From Numida meleagris (lineage: Eukaryota; Chordata; Aves; Galliformes; Numididae), in the NCBI RefSeq assembly GCF_002078875.1, contig NC_034424.1, positions 9,500,247 to 9,564,246 on the forward strand: 64,000 nucleotides of DNA, written 5' to 3'. How positions within the stretch are numbered: the stretch's first letter is position 1; each line of letters opens with the position of its first letter. Shown here piece after piece: positions 39,701 to 51,700 of this stretch. Under the pieces are notes generated by a model. That model saw only the letters and a list, made by a program, of their open reading frames with translations. It made no database searches and was not told the DNA's origin. The position numbers and the translations under genes are program-made.

Positions 39701-42700
39701 TTAAACATCTGCCTCAACAATTTCCTCTGCAGATTTATCTTCTCCAGTACGTAGCACTGACTGTTTGTTACAGGCTTTTCCCTTCCTTGCCGCCATTCAC
39801 ATAAACTTCTTCTCGTTTGTTATTTGAGCATGTGACAAGGATACAGCATTCCCATTAACCCCCTACTGGCATCTCTTGTGGGACAGGTCACAAGTCCCCC
39901 GAAACACTGCTCCTGAGCAACCACGTGCTTTATGAAAGGACTTCAGGGGGCTGCTTCTCCCAGTTATGTCGCAAACAGGTGATTTTCCACCTTCGTTTCC
40001 TGTGGATTTGCACAGAATTTATTCGTTAAAAATTAGCAGAGATCATAAGTTCAGTGTAAAGCATTGTGACACCAGGAAAAGGTAACTGCAAAGAATATAA
40101 AATACTTTGAATTCTTTGCAGTAACTTTGTCTAACATAATATCTAAATAGAGCTGGGCACAGTGGGAACACTTTTCCCATTTTTTTCCCTGTTCTTTCTA
40201 TGAATGAAAGGTCGCAGCACACTTCTGTCCTCATCTATCGACCTATATATTCCTGTGGCAAATCATCATCGGTTTGCAGTTAGATTGCAATCAGAAGTCT
40301 TATTCAGCTTTAGTATTTTCAACAAATAGAATTCTGAAATAAATGCATTGATACTATTTTTGCAGCTGTAGTCCACTGTGCAGTTACATGAATACAGTGC
40401 ACGTACTAAAACAAAAATGCACAGCCACCTGGGCTCCGCACCGCCATTCGTCAGGACACCTCCCTGTCAGTAACAGCCTCATGCTGCACAAGCAAAGGTT
40501 GGCAGCTTCAAGGACAGCAATGGCATTTTTAAACAAAGAACCGAAATTGAGAAGCTCAGGTCATGGGCTCACAGAGGTGACCGAGGGCTGGGGGATTTTC
40601 AGGAACATGCGGCTCAATTGCTTGTTGAAAGGCCTTCCTGTAAGCTGCAGATTCCTAGCTGAGTAAAATAGCCAGGGAAAGCTAGACTAATATCTAAGCT
40701 CTCCTCCTCCCAGAACAGCCAACTGAGGTTTGCACTTTCCTATGAGCATAGGACCAATTTGAAAAATGTCACATAAGTCAGTAGTAAAAATAGGTCAGAA
40801 AGCAATTCCTTATACAAGTACTTGAAACTAACATGAAGCTGTAAACACAACAAATACATTTGTCCTGCGAAGACTGACCTGCAGGCACGGTGAATATGCA
40901 GAAAAGTTCGTATGCACGGTTTGCAATTTGGTTAGTAGCTCTAAGAATCAGAACAATTGACTTAGAAGAAAGAGTTGCTGAATGAGGAGAAATACTTTCC
41001 CTAAATTATGTCATCTTTTATTCAGAGCTCTGACATCCTAATCCACTGCTTAATAATGACTTAAATGACAAAGGCACGGGACCTTACTCTGCTAATAGTC
41101 TGATCTCAAATTCCATTCATCTGAGTATCTCCCAAGGAAAGTAAGAGGTATATTCACTCCCAAAATGAAGAATTTGATGCTACATGAAGAGCGGTGACAA
41201 AAATCCTTTTCTGTGCTTGCTTCAGTCAATGTCTGCATCCTGAGGTGTAAGTGCCCTTTAATCCAGGTGGCATTTCCATCCCGTTCTGCTAACAGCAGCA
41301 GGAGGGGATGGAAAAAGGCTCGTTCCAGGTCCAGAGGGCAGTGCAAGCAAGGGGACCCCCCCGTGCAGACGGCTGCAATTTCTGCTGTTTTCAAAAATGA
41401 CACGTGAGACCAAAAAAATAAATTAAAATCTGCTGAATGATGAATTGCAGTAACTGGGAATAAGGGAAGTTTTGGATAAGGGGATTTTTTAATAAAAAAG
41501 TTTAAGTTATGACTGACCAATTTAATACATAAATACCTAGTCTGGGAGGTCCCATCACACGTGGCAGTGCTACATGACGATGTCAGCAGTGCGTTACGAG
41601 TGCTCACCAACATTTTAAAAATACAAAATAAATAGCATTGGTTTTACAAGGCTCAGTAACACGGGAACTCGAGCACATCCTCTCCCGAGAGCGACTCCAG
41701 CTCACGGAGCTGACAGCTGCAGCTCTGGGGGCGTCCACCCACGAGCTTAAACCGCAATCTGCAAGCAACGCCGCTTCCTTCACCAAAGTGCATTACACGT
41801 TCACAAGCAATCACACGTGGAAGTGATCAAAAGACGTTTAGCTGCGGATCCTGCTGTGATTTACATCCCCAGCAAGGATGATGGTCATGTTTCAAAGAGG
41901 TAAAAAGTCACGTGGATAATTTGTTTATAAAAACAAGATTAAATTATTTCTTATATAACTCCCTCCGTCCAAAAAAAAAAAAAAAAAAAAAAGACATTTT
42001 ATGCCAATACGTCCCTTTACAACAAAGAGTTTCTGAGCAAAAGTGCCATGAAAGCAGAAGTTTATATATTAGCTGAAGGAATAAATGACAGTTCCATTCC
42101 TTTTCTAAACAATCAAAATAACAGAATAACAGCAAAAAGAAATTTCAAATGGACAAAGAATAACATCTGTTACGCGAAGGGGGAGAGTAGTTTAGATACG
42201 GAGCTAAGTGAATCCTCTAGACACGTCCCTTTGGGGAAGAGAAATCTGACCCCAAGAAATAAATAAAAGTCACCCAAAAAGTGAACAAAAGAGGTGTTTG
42301 AAAAAAACAGAACACCATTCATCGCAGCTAACGACTTGTTCATTATGAGTGATGATGGATAAAGACTTCTCATGCTGAGATGAAATCAAGATTTATATGC
42401 ATTGTTTCCTCTCCCAACTTGTGGGAAGATCATCATCATTTAATTCTATCTCTGCGGCCAGTGATGGGCATCCAGAGAGCCGGTTATCAAACGGCGCAGT
42501 CAGCTGGCAGAAGCCGGGACGTGCAGTTGGCACATCTGGACGGAGCCGCCACAGCCGAGGGTGAACAATGGCTTCTGGCCAGCAGCCAAAGCGCTCGCAG
42601 CCGCGAGCAGGGCTCAGCCACCGCGCCCCGCCAGCACCGCGCTCTTGGTTGGTTTTTTTTTTTTTTTTTTTTTTTTTTTACGAGAATCAGATTTTCATTG

Positions 42701-45700
42701 CTTCATTCAATTGCTCTCCTCTGCCATTTTTTACAGCTCTTATCGTTCCCTTGGAATATGGCCTTGAGACAGCTCATCCGTGTCCTTCACTGTGTTATCT
42801 CTTCTAACTTTTATTAAAACTTCAGCTTTCATCTGAAGATAGCTAATTAAATCCGTGACAGATTATATACTCGTTTAAAAACTGCACCAAACTACTACTT
42901 CCAAACAGAATGGGGTTTATTTTCTTTTCACATGGTTAAAACTAAGGGTATATAAGGAGGTTTCATTCATTTACAAAGACAAGATCCATATCTTTACCTA
43001 GTATATAGATAGGTTTATATTGAAGTTCCTTTGTTGCGTGACAAAGCTCAGTGCAATTTCTCACAGTAATTATTTCTTGCTGCTGGAAAGATCTCTCAGC
43101 CTTATACTTCTGAAATATATGTACTAATATATATGTGAACGCGTATTTATACCCAGGAAAAGCACTGCCGTAAAACATAAATGCCAGTACTGTACATTTT
43201 CCTTTTTTAAATGTTGGTATGTCTTAACTATCATAGTACTATTTTGACAATGCTGCGGAAAGTCGATTTCTCTTTTTCTCTAAAAGTAACAACTATTTAT
43301 TTAAACTATCTAAACTCACACTAGCTATCATTTTCTTACATAAATTAAAAGAATAACTATTCTATCAAGGACTGGCCTTACCGTAATGCCTCCCATCATC
43401 TCAAGCTATCACTGGCTGGACATGAACGCAAATGGCTTTGTTACCATTCAGAAATACCTGCAGCAATGGGTACACAGCTTTGCAGCAACCATTATGCAGT
43501 TCCTCCATTGCCTGCCTTCTGGCAGCATCTAGAACACAGACCTGGGCACAGAACTACTCCTGAGTGGTGCGGAAAATCACAATACCCACTGAAAAAACGG
43601 TGCATCTTTCACAACAGCTAAAAAGCAATACGAAATGTCCTCAGGAAAAAGCACCCTATTCCCTAAAAAATGCAATAAATAACCCACCTGAGCCTCTCTG
43701 CGATCCTTTCCTCCTCTTTAAGGCCTTTTGCAAGATATCCTTCATGGTGACCTTCATACTGTCCACCTGAATAAGTGAGAATCCATGAGCAGCATTTCTG
43801 CAAGACAGAGGTACATGCATTTTTACAAAAGAATCATCATCAGGCAGCCCACTGCAATTGTTGTTTCTTTCAAGCAAAGCACTTTTTAGGCACAGCAATG
43901 AACAAAGTTGTGCTCTAGGAGCGAAGTTAAAAGGAGAAACCCAGAAAACCTCCTTTGAAAGGCAGAGACATAAAGGAGAAAATGGATTGAGATTCAAGGT
44001 GTGCAAGGATTTTCCTAATTTATCTTTATTTTTGATCAATTTGTGTTCATCATTAAAAAAGAAAAATGAGCAAACGTGCACACGGAGCTCCTCCAGTGCT
44101 CGTTATTAAGCATCTCCTAGGCGTTTCGCAGCACATACCAGAGAAACAGTTTGCAATGTCATTTTCATACGCGTCCCAATGGCAGATGTAGCAAATCATT
44201 AAGGAGAAGTGGAAGAACAACACTCAGAGAAGTAACAGCAGCTTTTCAGCAATATTAGTGTATAGCATTATTTTACATGCAACTTTTGGGCACGTTTTTG
44301 TGACCATGATGGCACAGAACCTCAGGGACACATCTCTGCCAGCAGGGCACTCATCCTGGCCGTGGCCCACACAGCTCCACACCCAGAGAGGTACAAAGCA
44401 GCACGCGGGTGGCTATGGAAGATACCAACTGGCAGATATTGAAAGTGGCATCACCGGGGAAGCAGAGAAGATGACAATATAATAGAAGAGCTACTGGATT
44501 AATATATCAGCGGATTTTGCCCCTTAGACCTTGCAGTCAATCTCTGCTCATGTCAGTAGATGTCACTGCAGACAGTTAGCACAGAAATTTGAGAGCTGCT
44601 AGGCACCCACAGGGAAAGATCCGCGCTGCACAGAAAAAATTGTTTTGCAAAGCTATTTAGACAGGAGGAGGAACATTTTATCTGGCAACTGAGAATTCTA
44701 ATCAGGGAGCGGAGCTCTCTGTGTGCATCACAGCTGGAGTATTTTAAAAGCAACTGGCAGTCAAAAGCAATCCAAGCAACACCACCGCATCATTAAAAAC
44801 AAGAGCACATTAAATGTCACTTTCAGACGCAAACGCGGGGAACACGAGTTTCAGCTCCAGTCACTCCAGACACGGCCCCCAGTTCATGACGAGACACAGC
44901 CAGGGAGGACAGAGACAGCCCCCAGCCCCAGCCCGCACCCGTCCCTGCTCCTGGTGACCCTGTCCGTGCACACGCGCTGCTCCTCTGCCCTTACAGACAC
45001 CAAAGCTGCGAGCACGCTGTCCCCCGGCACCCACGCCCAGCACAGCACCACAACAGGGTGGCTATGGGACAACCTCTGCATGGGAGGCTTCATCCCAGAG
45101 CAAAAGCCTGACTCCTGCCCTGTGCCTTCGCCATCGGTGCAATACCAAGCCTGGGCTGCCGTTGGGCTCACTGGGAGCTCTGTAGCCGTGGCCCGGCCCC
45201 CTCCCCAGCCACCATCTCACTGGAATTTCACTCCCAATTCCCTTTGTTCCCAGAAAAATGAAACTGCCCAAAAGCCCCAAATGGGCATTCTCTGGACCAT
45301 TTACTACTCTTACATATCTCCAAACCAAACATACCCAAGCTTCTCACACACTGCCTTTCCTCCCTGCTACTTCAGCTGCGTGTTTTTTAACACAGCGACG
45401 AACACACTGTTCTGCATGAGAGTACCATCAATTTCCACAGCCGTGAGAGTTCATTCCTACAGCCCCAAGGTTCAGCAGCTCTGACTGACGCCATGCAGTA
45501 AGCAGAGACGTTCCCAACCTCTCTTTGTTGATAAGCAAATCTGTCCTCAGCCTGGTACTGTGAACCGCCAGGTGCGCGAGCTGGGCCGCACCGAATGCCT
45601 TCTGACCCCCTCAGCAGCTGGCAGCCTCACCCAGCACTGGGCCAAGCTGACTGCTGAGCTGAGATCAGCAGGTTGTTTAAAATGGAAATCTTCCATAGAA

Positions 45701-48700
45701 TGACACTGTCCTTTCAGTGTGGAAATGACCCTTTCCCTTTTATTTAGATGACATGATGTTTGTCTCCAAGCACTGGGAAGCGCCCAGTGGCACACAGAGT
45801 GAAAGGCACCTGTGCCACCAGGCAACTCTTAGGATGCCTAGCAGCACCACAAGGTTTCCAGAGAACTGCAACCAAAATGCAGGAAAACACACCAAAATAC
45901 CGCAGAAAAAAAGAGCAAAGGCAAAGAATGCCTTCCAAAACAACCGAATCCTATTTTTTTTTTCCTTCAGTAGGAAATGTTTTCGCACTGAGGTTTCTCA
46001 CAAGCAGCTGGGTGAGCTCCCGCACCGCAGATCCACCCGGTTCCAGCGAGCTGAGGCACTGCTGGTCCGCTTCAGGCTGCTACACCGAGACAGATCTGGA
46101 ACCTCCCAGAAATGGAGAACTGTCTTTCAGCTCCTGACACTTGAGCCATTAAAGAGCACAGGCTGGTGCTGGTCCTGCTCGCATTTCAGTGCATCCCGAC
46201 TCGGTCGATTCTTTCTATTGAGCAGCTGGCCTGAGAACTGTCAGCCTGATTTTCCTGACACTCTATTACAAAATCATGCCTGAGCCCCGGCCATTCTTTG
46301 CCTCAGAAGCTGGATCTCATCCCAGAACAATCTTTAAAAGTTTATTTTACCGATCAAAGCAAAATAAGAAAAACCTCTGTGTTTTACTATATTTAGTGTG
46401 CTATCCAGTAAGTGAGACTTTGGCAAGAGCAATGAAATGTAAAGCGCACTCCACATTTGTAAACTTTTGGATATTTGCTCTGGAGCACCGCCAGCAGCGT
46501 TAGAAATGCCAGGCAGAGTTCAGATCCCCATTCCTCCCTTCCTTTGCTCCAGTTCAACAAGCAGGCCGCACTCTTCCCCTAACGGAGCAGCCTGGGGGCT
46601 GACACCATTTCTCAGTGCCCCTGGGCCTGTGCTGGCCCCCGCCTCGTGCTGTGGCCCCGCAGCCCCAGCCCCCTCTCTGCTCTGGAACATCAGCGGCCTA
46701 CAGCAACGCGCCCGCATGAGCAGCACGGGGAGCAGCTCTGGAGGAAACACATCCCTGCGCACCATGCCAGCCTCGTCCCGCTCTGCAACAACGGTGCGCA
46801 CGAACTGTCCTCACCCAACCTAACTCCAGCATTTCCTTAACTATCATTACAAATTATATGCGTTGTAGCTTATTCTGCTCAACACCACATGCTAGGAAGC
46901 AGAGCAGAAAAGCTCATTCTACCAATTAAAATTGCTCCTTACAAATTAGAAGCCAAAGAGACTCCTTAGCTTGTATTTTCTGTCATTTTGCACAAACATA
47001 CCTGGGTGACAAGGTTAAATCAAGCAAAGGAAATCCCTGGCACTTATCATCCACAGGCATTACTGATAAATTGTGCAGTGGAGGAATAAAGGATTACCTT
47101 CTGTATTTTTTCATTACACTTTTCTTTTGTTACAGAATACATAAATCCATTGTGGCACAATGTAATATGTATCATCGTGCTACACCTGTGGACGTTTCAT
47201 AACGGCTGCCATGTCTGTGCAGTCAGGAATGATAAGTGAACCACCCGTGAATGTTAATGATAGTGATCATTCTGCGGTAACTTGGCTTTCCATCTTCTTT
47301 TACAGCCTGAGAGCTGGAGCCAGGGTGGCAAGGTTCAGGAGAGGAAAAAGAAAACAAGAGGAGAGGCGATGGCTGCGGCAGGCGCTGCCGGGGGAGGCGG
47401 TGGGGCAGACACTGGCAGCGGCCTCTCTGTGGGCCCGGATGGTGTGAAAAAAGAAAGAAATAGCTCTTCAAAGATGAAAGGCTTCTGTTCTGAATGAGAA
47501 GCAAACTCTTCCAAAAGCTGTCTTTCCAATCTGTTTTTTTTTTTAAATTCTGAATCAGAATTTAGAGCACCTAAAGCTTGCTACAGAGGATGGTTGGCAT
47601 GGCTGAAAGTGTCCGGGAATGATGAATAATGATCTCGACTTGAGCAGCACAGAGTCAAAGTTAAGACTAAAAATCCCAGCTGATGTAACGTGCTTAACTT
47701 AAGCTGGGTAATTTTCACGATGAAGTACACAGCGATACGAACCAGAATGACTATGGCAGCCACATGTTTAATTCTGAGCCTAAATGATCTTGCTGTTGTG
47801 GATCTAAGGTTAGCCTTGCATAACCGTGTGCTTTTGAGTTTAATTGGCTGCATTTTGACACCACTATAGGCTAACATAAGACACGTCAGCTTCCTCCAGA
47901 GCCTTCCTTGGGGAACCCTATCCCCCCATTTGCTCTCCTGGGGCCCCACCTTCTTCACTTTACACCTATGTTAACTTTCTTAAATTTGTATTTTATGAAT
48001 ATTCTAAAATGCATTTTGTCAACTACCTACATCCATGCGAAAAGTGATAAGAGGCTTTTTCTGGAGAGTGCTTCTGTAAGCTAAGTTACAGGCTTTCATA
48101 GTACATTTCAAAGCTTTGAATTGAATTTGTAAATGTACTATGAAAGCCTGGTATTTTTTAAATGTTTCATACCTTAATCTATCAGATATAGCAGTGGTAC
48201 TGCTTTGAAAAAATAATAGTCAAAGCAATTTAAACATAATATTAAAACAGAAAAAGGCACTGCAGAGCAGAGGAACTGTATGCCAAATTCCATCTATGTG
48301 CCAACTGGCAGCTGAGTTACAACTCCTAGAAACACCATTAGATATTGTATGTCAAGTAGTGATCATAAAATTTCCAAGGAAAAAGCCCTAAATGGTAGTA
48401 CAGATTTATTTTAAGCTACCTTCGTTCAAAGTCTTTCAGGTATTACTTCATCATCTCAAGGAGTCTGCATTTACATGAATGCGGTGCTTTGTTTGACTCC
48501 TTCTGACAAATCATATTCGACATCAAAGAGGATTGTTTGAGAATGCCATGTTTGACATTGGACAAAGTACTCCTTCCCACAACAGACATTTTCCAAAAAC
48601 ATAACTCGCTAGACTAATGGGCAGTTAGGAGCCAGAATGACTGCTCTCCGTCTTCTCCTTGTGTAACTTTGCCAGAGTCCTTGGAACTTGCCAAATTCGG

Positions 48701-51700
48701 TCATGCCTGCTTAGCTTGCTCGACTGATTGTGCCAGAAAAGAAAATAAGACACAGATGTATTTGAGCTCTTTGAGATGCCAGTAAGAGAGACAGCTAATG
48801 GCTTCATTTCGACCCTCCCCTACCAGCTGGGCACAGGTGGGGGGATAATGAGGTCCCTCTCCCTAATCAAACTCAATTATTTACTACTCTATATAACCAC
48901 AAAGACATTCACATCCAGCTCAGAATATAAAATGCACCGTGGGCTACTTCCAACCACTGCCACTGGGTATTTATAACTAACTCAAGTGACTACGAGTTTG
49001 CCTTGGCAGGAGTTTAAGTGTATAAAGTTCTGCAAACTGTTTCTGCTCAAATATGTCCTGCTGAAACGAGGTCCCTGGTGAGGTTCCATAACTGTCAGCT
49101 CAGTGACTGCACAACATCTGAGAATATATCCAACATGCAGGATGGGTGAGATCTGAAATAAAACACCATGCTTCATTAGGAAGCTTCTCAGAGGCATCAA
49201 GTTTTTGCAGCAGCAATTCAATATTAATAAACATTACAAGTCATATGCCTGACACAGCAGCAGCTGAAATACTTTAGAATAAAGAGGAGAAAAAAAAGAT
49301 GCAAAATATAAAAACATAACCACATGCACTGGTTTGATGGAAGAGAAGGAAAGAAGGAAGATGTAGAATTTAAATCCCTATAAAAATGAGATGGTCCGTA
49401 CATTTAAATTCGCAGTAGTAACAATCTTTTGATCAAGTGATGATCAAGTAGTTCTCTATTCTAGAAGACGCTCTAAAAATTCTAATGTTAATCTAATTAT
49501 GTTAACTATGTACGTGAGTACAAGCAATTCTGAGTTAACATATGGGCACAAAAAATCTCTCAGAAAAGCACCTCTACTTATGATGCAGTTATGCTATTTC
49601 TGATCTGCAGGACATTCCAAGCTAGAGCCCAGAGGACTCACAAGAGCATACATCATGTTAAAGATTTCACATTTCTTTTGCAAGCTCTGCAGCTGGACCT
49701 CAGGCCTGCCACCAGCATCAGTCAGAGAAGTGGATCCTTATGCAAACTGAATGCCCTGCCCCTCTATGAGCAAGTAAAGGATGTGAAATAAAAACAGGAT
49801 GAGGAAAGAAAATGGTTATTTTCCAAAACTTAGGCAAACAGTCTACTAAATGAGACATACTCATTTTAAATTTTCTTCTTCTTTGTTTTAGTGTTCCCAC
49901 AGTTCACAGGTTGGAGTTACACTGCATTTCAAAGTGGTATAGATGTAACTCATGAGATTTTTAAAGGCCCCGTAAGATTTAATTTTTCTAAGAAGATACT
50001 ACCAAATCCCGGAGTTACATCTTATGGTCTGCTACTGTCAGAATAACGTTGCCCTCTCATGACAGAAAAATGATGCCTCCTCTCCTGATAAACTCTTCAT
50101 GACACTCTGAGTCTGAGAATTTCACACTGCTCTGCCACAACCACTACCATCCTGCCTATGGCTTGCTTCCATTCGTGCAGCTGCTGCAGATCAGTCCCCC
50201 ATATTTTTCTGGAACTACTTAATAAGCACCTCATAATTTGCTGTGCTACTTTTTGTAACAGCTGCACCAATGCTGAAGTTAAGAGGTAGGAGACATATTT
50301 GTGTGTAAAGGAAAAGGGAGAAGCCCATTTGTGCAGTCATTTTTGGGCCTGCTAAAAAGAGACTTGTAAATATTAAAAAGGGAATTGAAAAACATCTTGT
50401 TAAAATCAGAAAGCAACTCTTTGTATTTCGCTACAGTACTTCGCAAAACAGCAAATAAAAATATTACTTAAAGGATGACTTGTCAGAAAAAAATCAATAA
50501 CAATCAAATTCACGGCAGTAGCATTGACTCTGGACAAAGGCATGTAGAAAGAGAGATTCCCTCTTTCAGATAAAACACCCAGCATTCCTCAGTCAGGTGG
50601 AAGAAATTAAACCCTGCAGTTCCACAGGCAGAGGAGCATTGCCTGTGCAAACTGAAGGAGGACTTGTAATGGGACTGGCAAGACTGCTCCAGCTCCTCCT
50701 TGCATCAGCTTCCACACTGCTGCATCCAGTTGAATGAGTTGAATGTGTGGCTGAATGTGTTTACCTTGAATAAATTATTTGTAAATATGGTTGACAGAAT
50801 ATTTTCTTTTCCAGTGACCTAGTGCAGTGGAATGAAGTGAGCGAGCATTTGGGAAACACACATGGAATTTCTGCAAATTTCTTTCCATTCAAATGTCTCT
50901 AAGAAACATTCTCAGATCCAAGCATGAAATACTTTTCCACTTAAGATGAGGCTGATGCTATCAGCGGTTTGGTGAAGTAACTAAGGCCATCCGAGTTTAA
51001 AAGCAAAGTGCCATAGTTCCACGTTTTCCACACTAACCATAGACAGAACGGCTTACTGAGGTCCCCGCACGCTCAGACCCACATGGGGCTCACCCGCTGC
51101 TGCCAGCCCCGCTTCCCTCCGCCTGCCCACTGCCCCACGCCTCCAGAGAGCTGTAGATACACGGTCTCCTCAGAAGAAAAGTAGGGAAGAAAAAGGGTGC
51201 GGAGGTGGCGGTACGGTTCGCATCCATACTCACATTCGGACAAAGAGCGACTGTTTTGCTGCCAGGCCGGGAGAGGAGTACTTTTCAACCAACGCCAGAG
51301 TGCTGAAGCCAAACTTGTGAATGGGCTCGTTGGAATCCAAGGGTGGAAAATCTGTGTCAACCTCACCATCGTCCTCAGCAATATGGAGGCAGTAGGCACT
51401 GACGTTGTCGCTGAAAGAAAGCAGGAAACGGGTCTGTTTGGGAGGGAAGCTACACAACCAGTTCAGTTCATCAGATCAATGTCAGTTTCTAACTGCTGTA
51501 GAAAACTAATAAGCGCGCAGACTTCATACGGAAGGAATATACTTAAAAGCCACTGATGGCTCATAGGTACGTATGCCACAAGGTACCTTGGCACTGCAGA
51601 GTAAGGCAGCAAGTGTCACTTCATCATTGATGGAACTGCAAGCAGGAGCAACAGGGACCGTACTCCACTAAGCACTAAGGTCATGAAGAGTTTCACGGCT

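Larger units (their letters stand above)
28154..43687 (-). other. MAPKAP1: MAPKAP1 intron (15.5 kb), largest complete intron in the window
   Basis: The intron contains the CR1-type LINE fossil (about 32355-33215), A tracts at 31841-31861 and 41971-41992 and a T tract at 42653-42679, GC-rich blocks (28560-28760, 29340-29530, 30640-30910, 33340-33480, 36620-36830) and AT-rich unique sequence elsewhere. No spliced or intact gene was recognised on either strand. Confidence 0.9.

Noticed and set aside
41092..41613. A 173-codon minus-strand frame
   Set aside because: Inspected as a possible LINE or processed pseudogene. The peptide matches no family I recognise.
41971..41992. A22 tract as the tail of a processed pseudogene
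   Set aside because: No gene-like sequence precedes it and no flanking direct repeat was found by eye.
44723..45484. A 253-codon plus-strand open frame, the longest in the window
   Set aside because: It lies in a Ser/Pro/Thr-rich, GC-rich stretch with competing frames on the other strand, no recognisable domain and no splice or poly(A) context, within a MAPKAP1 intron. Probably chance.
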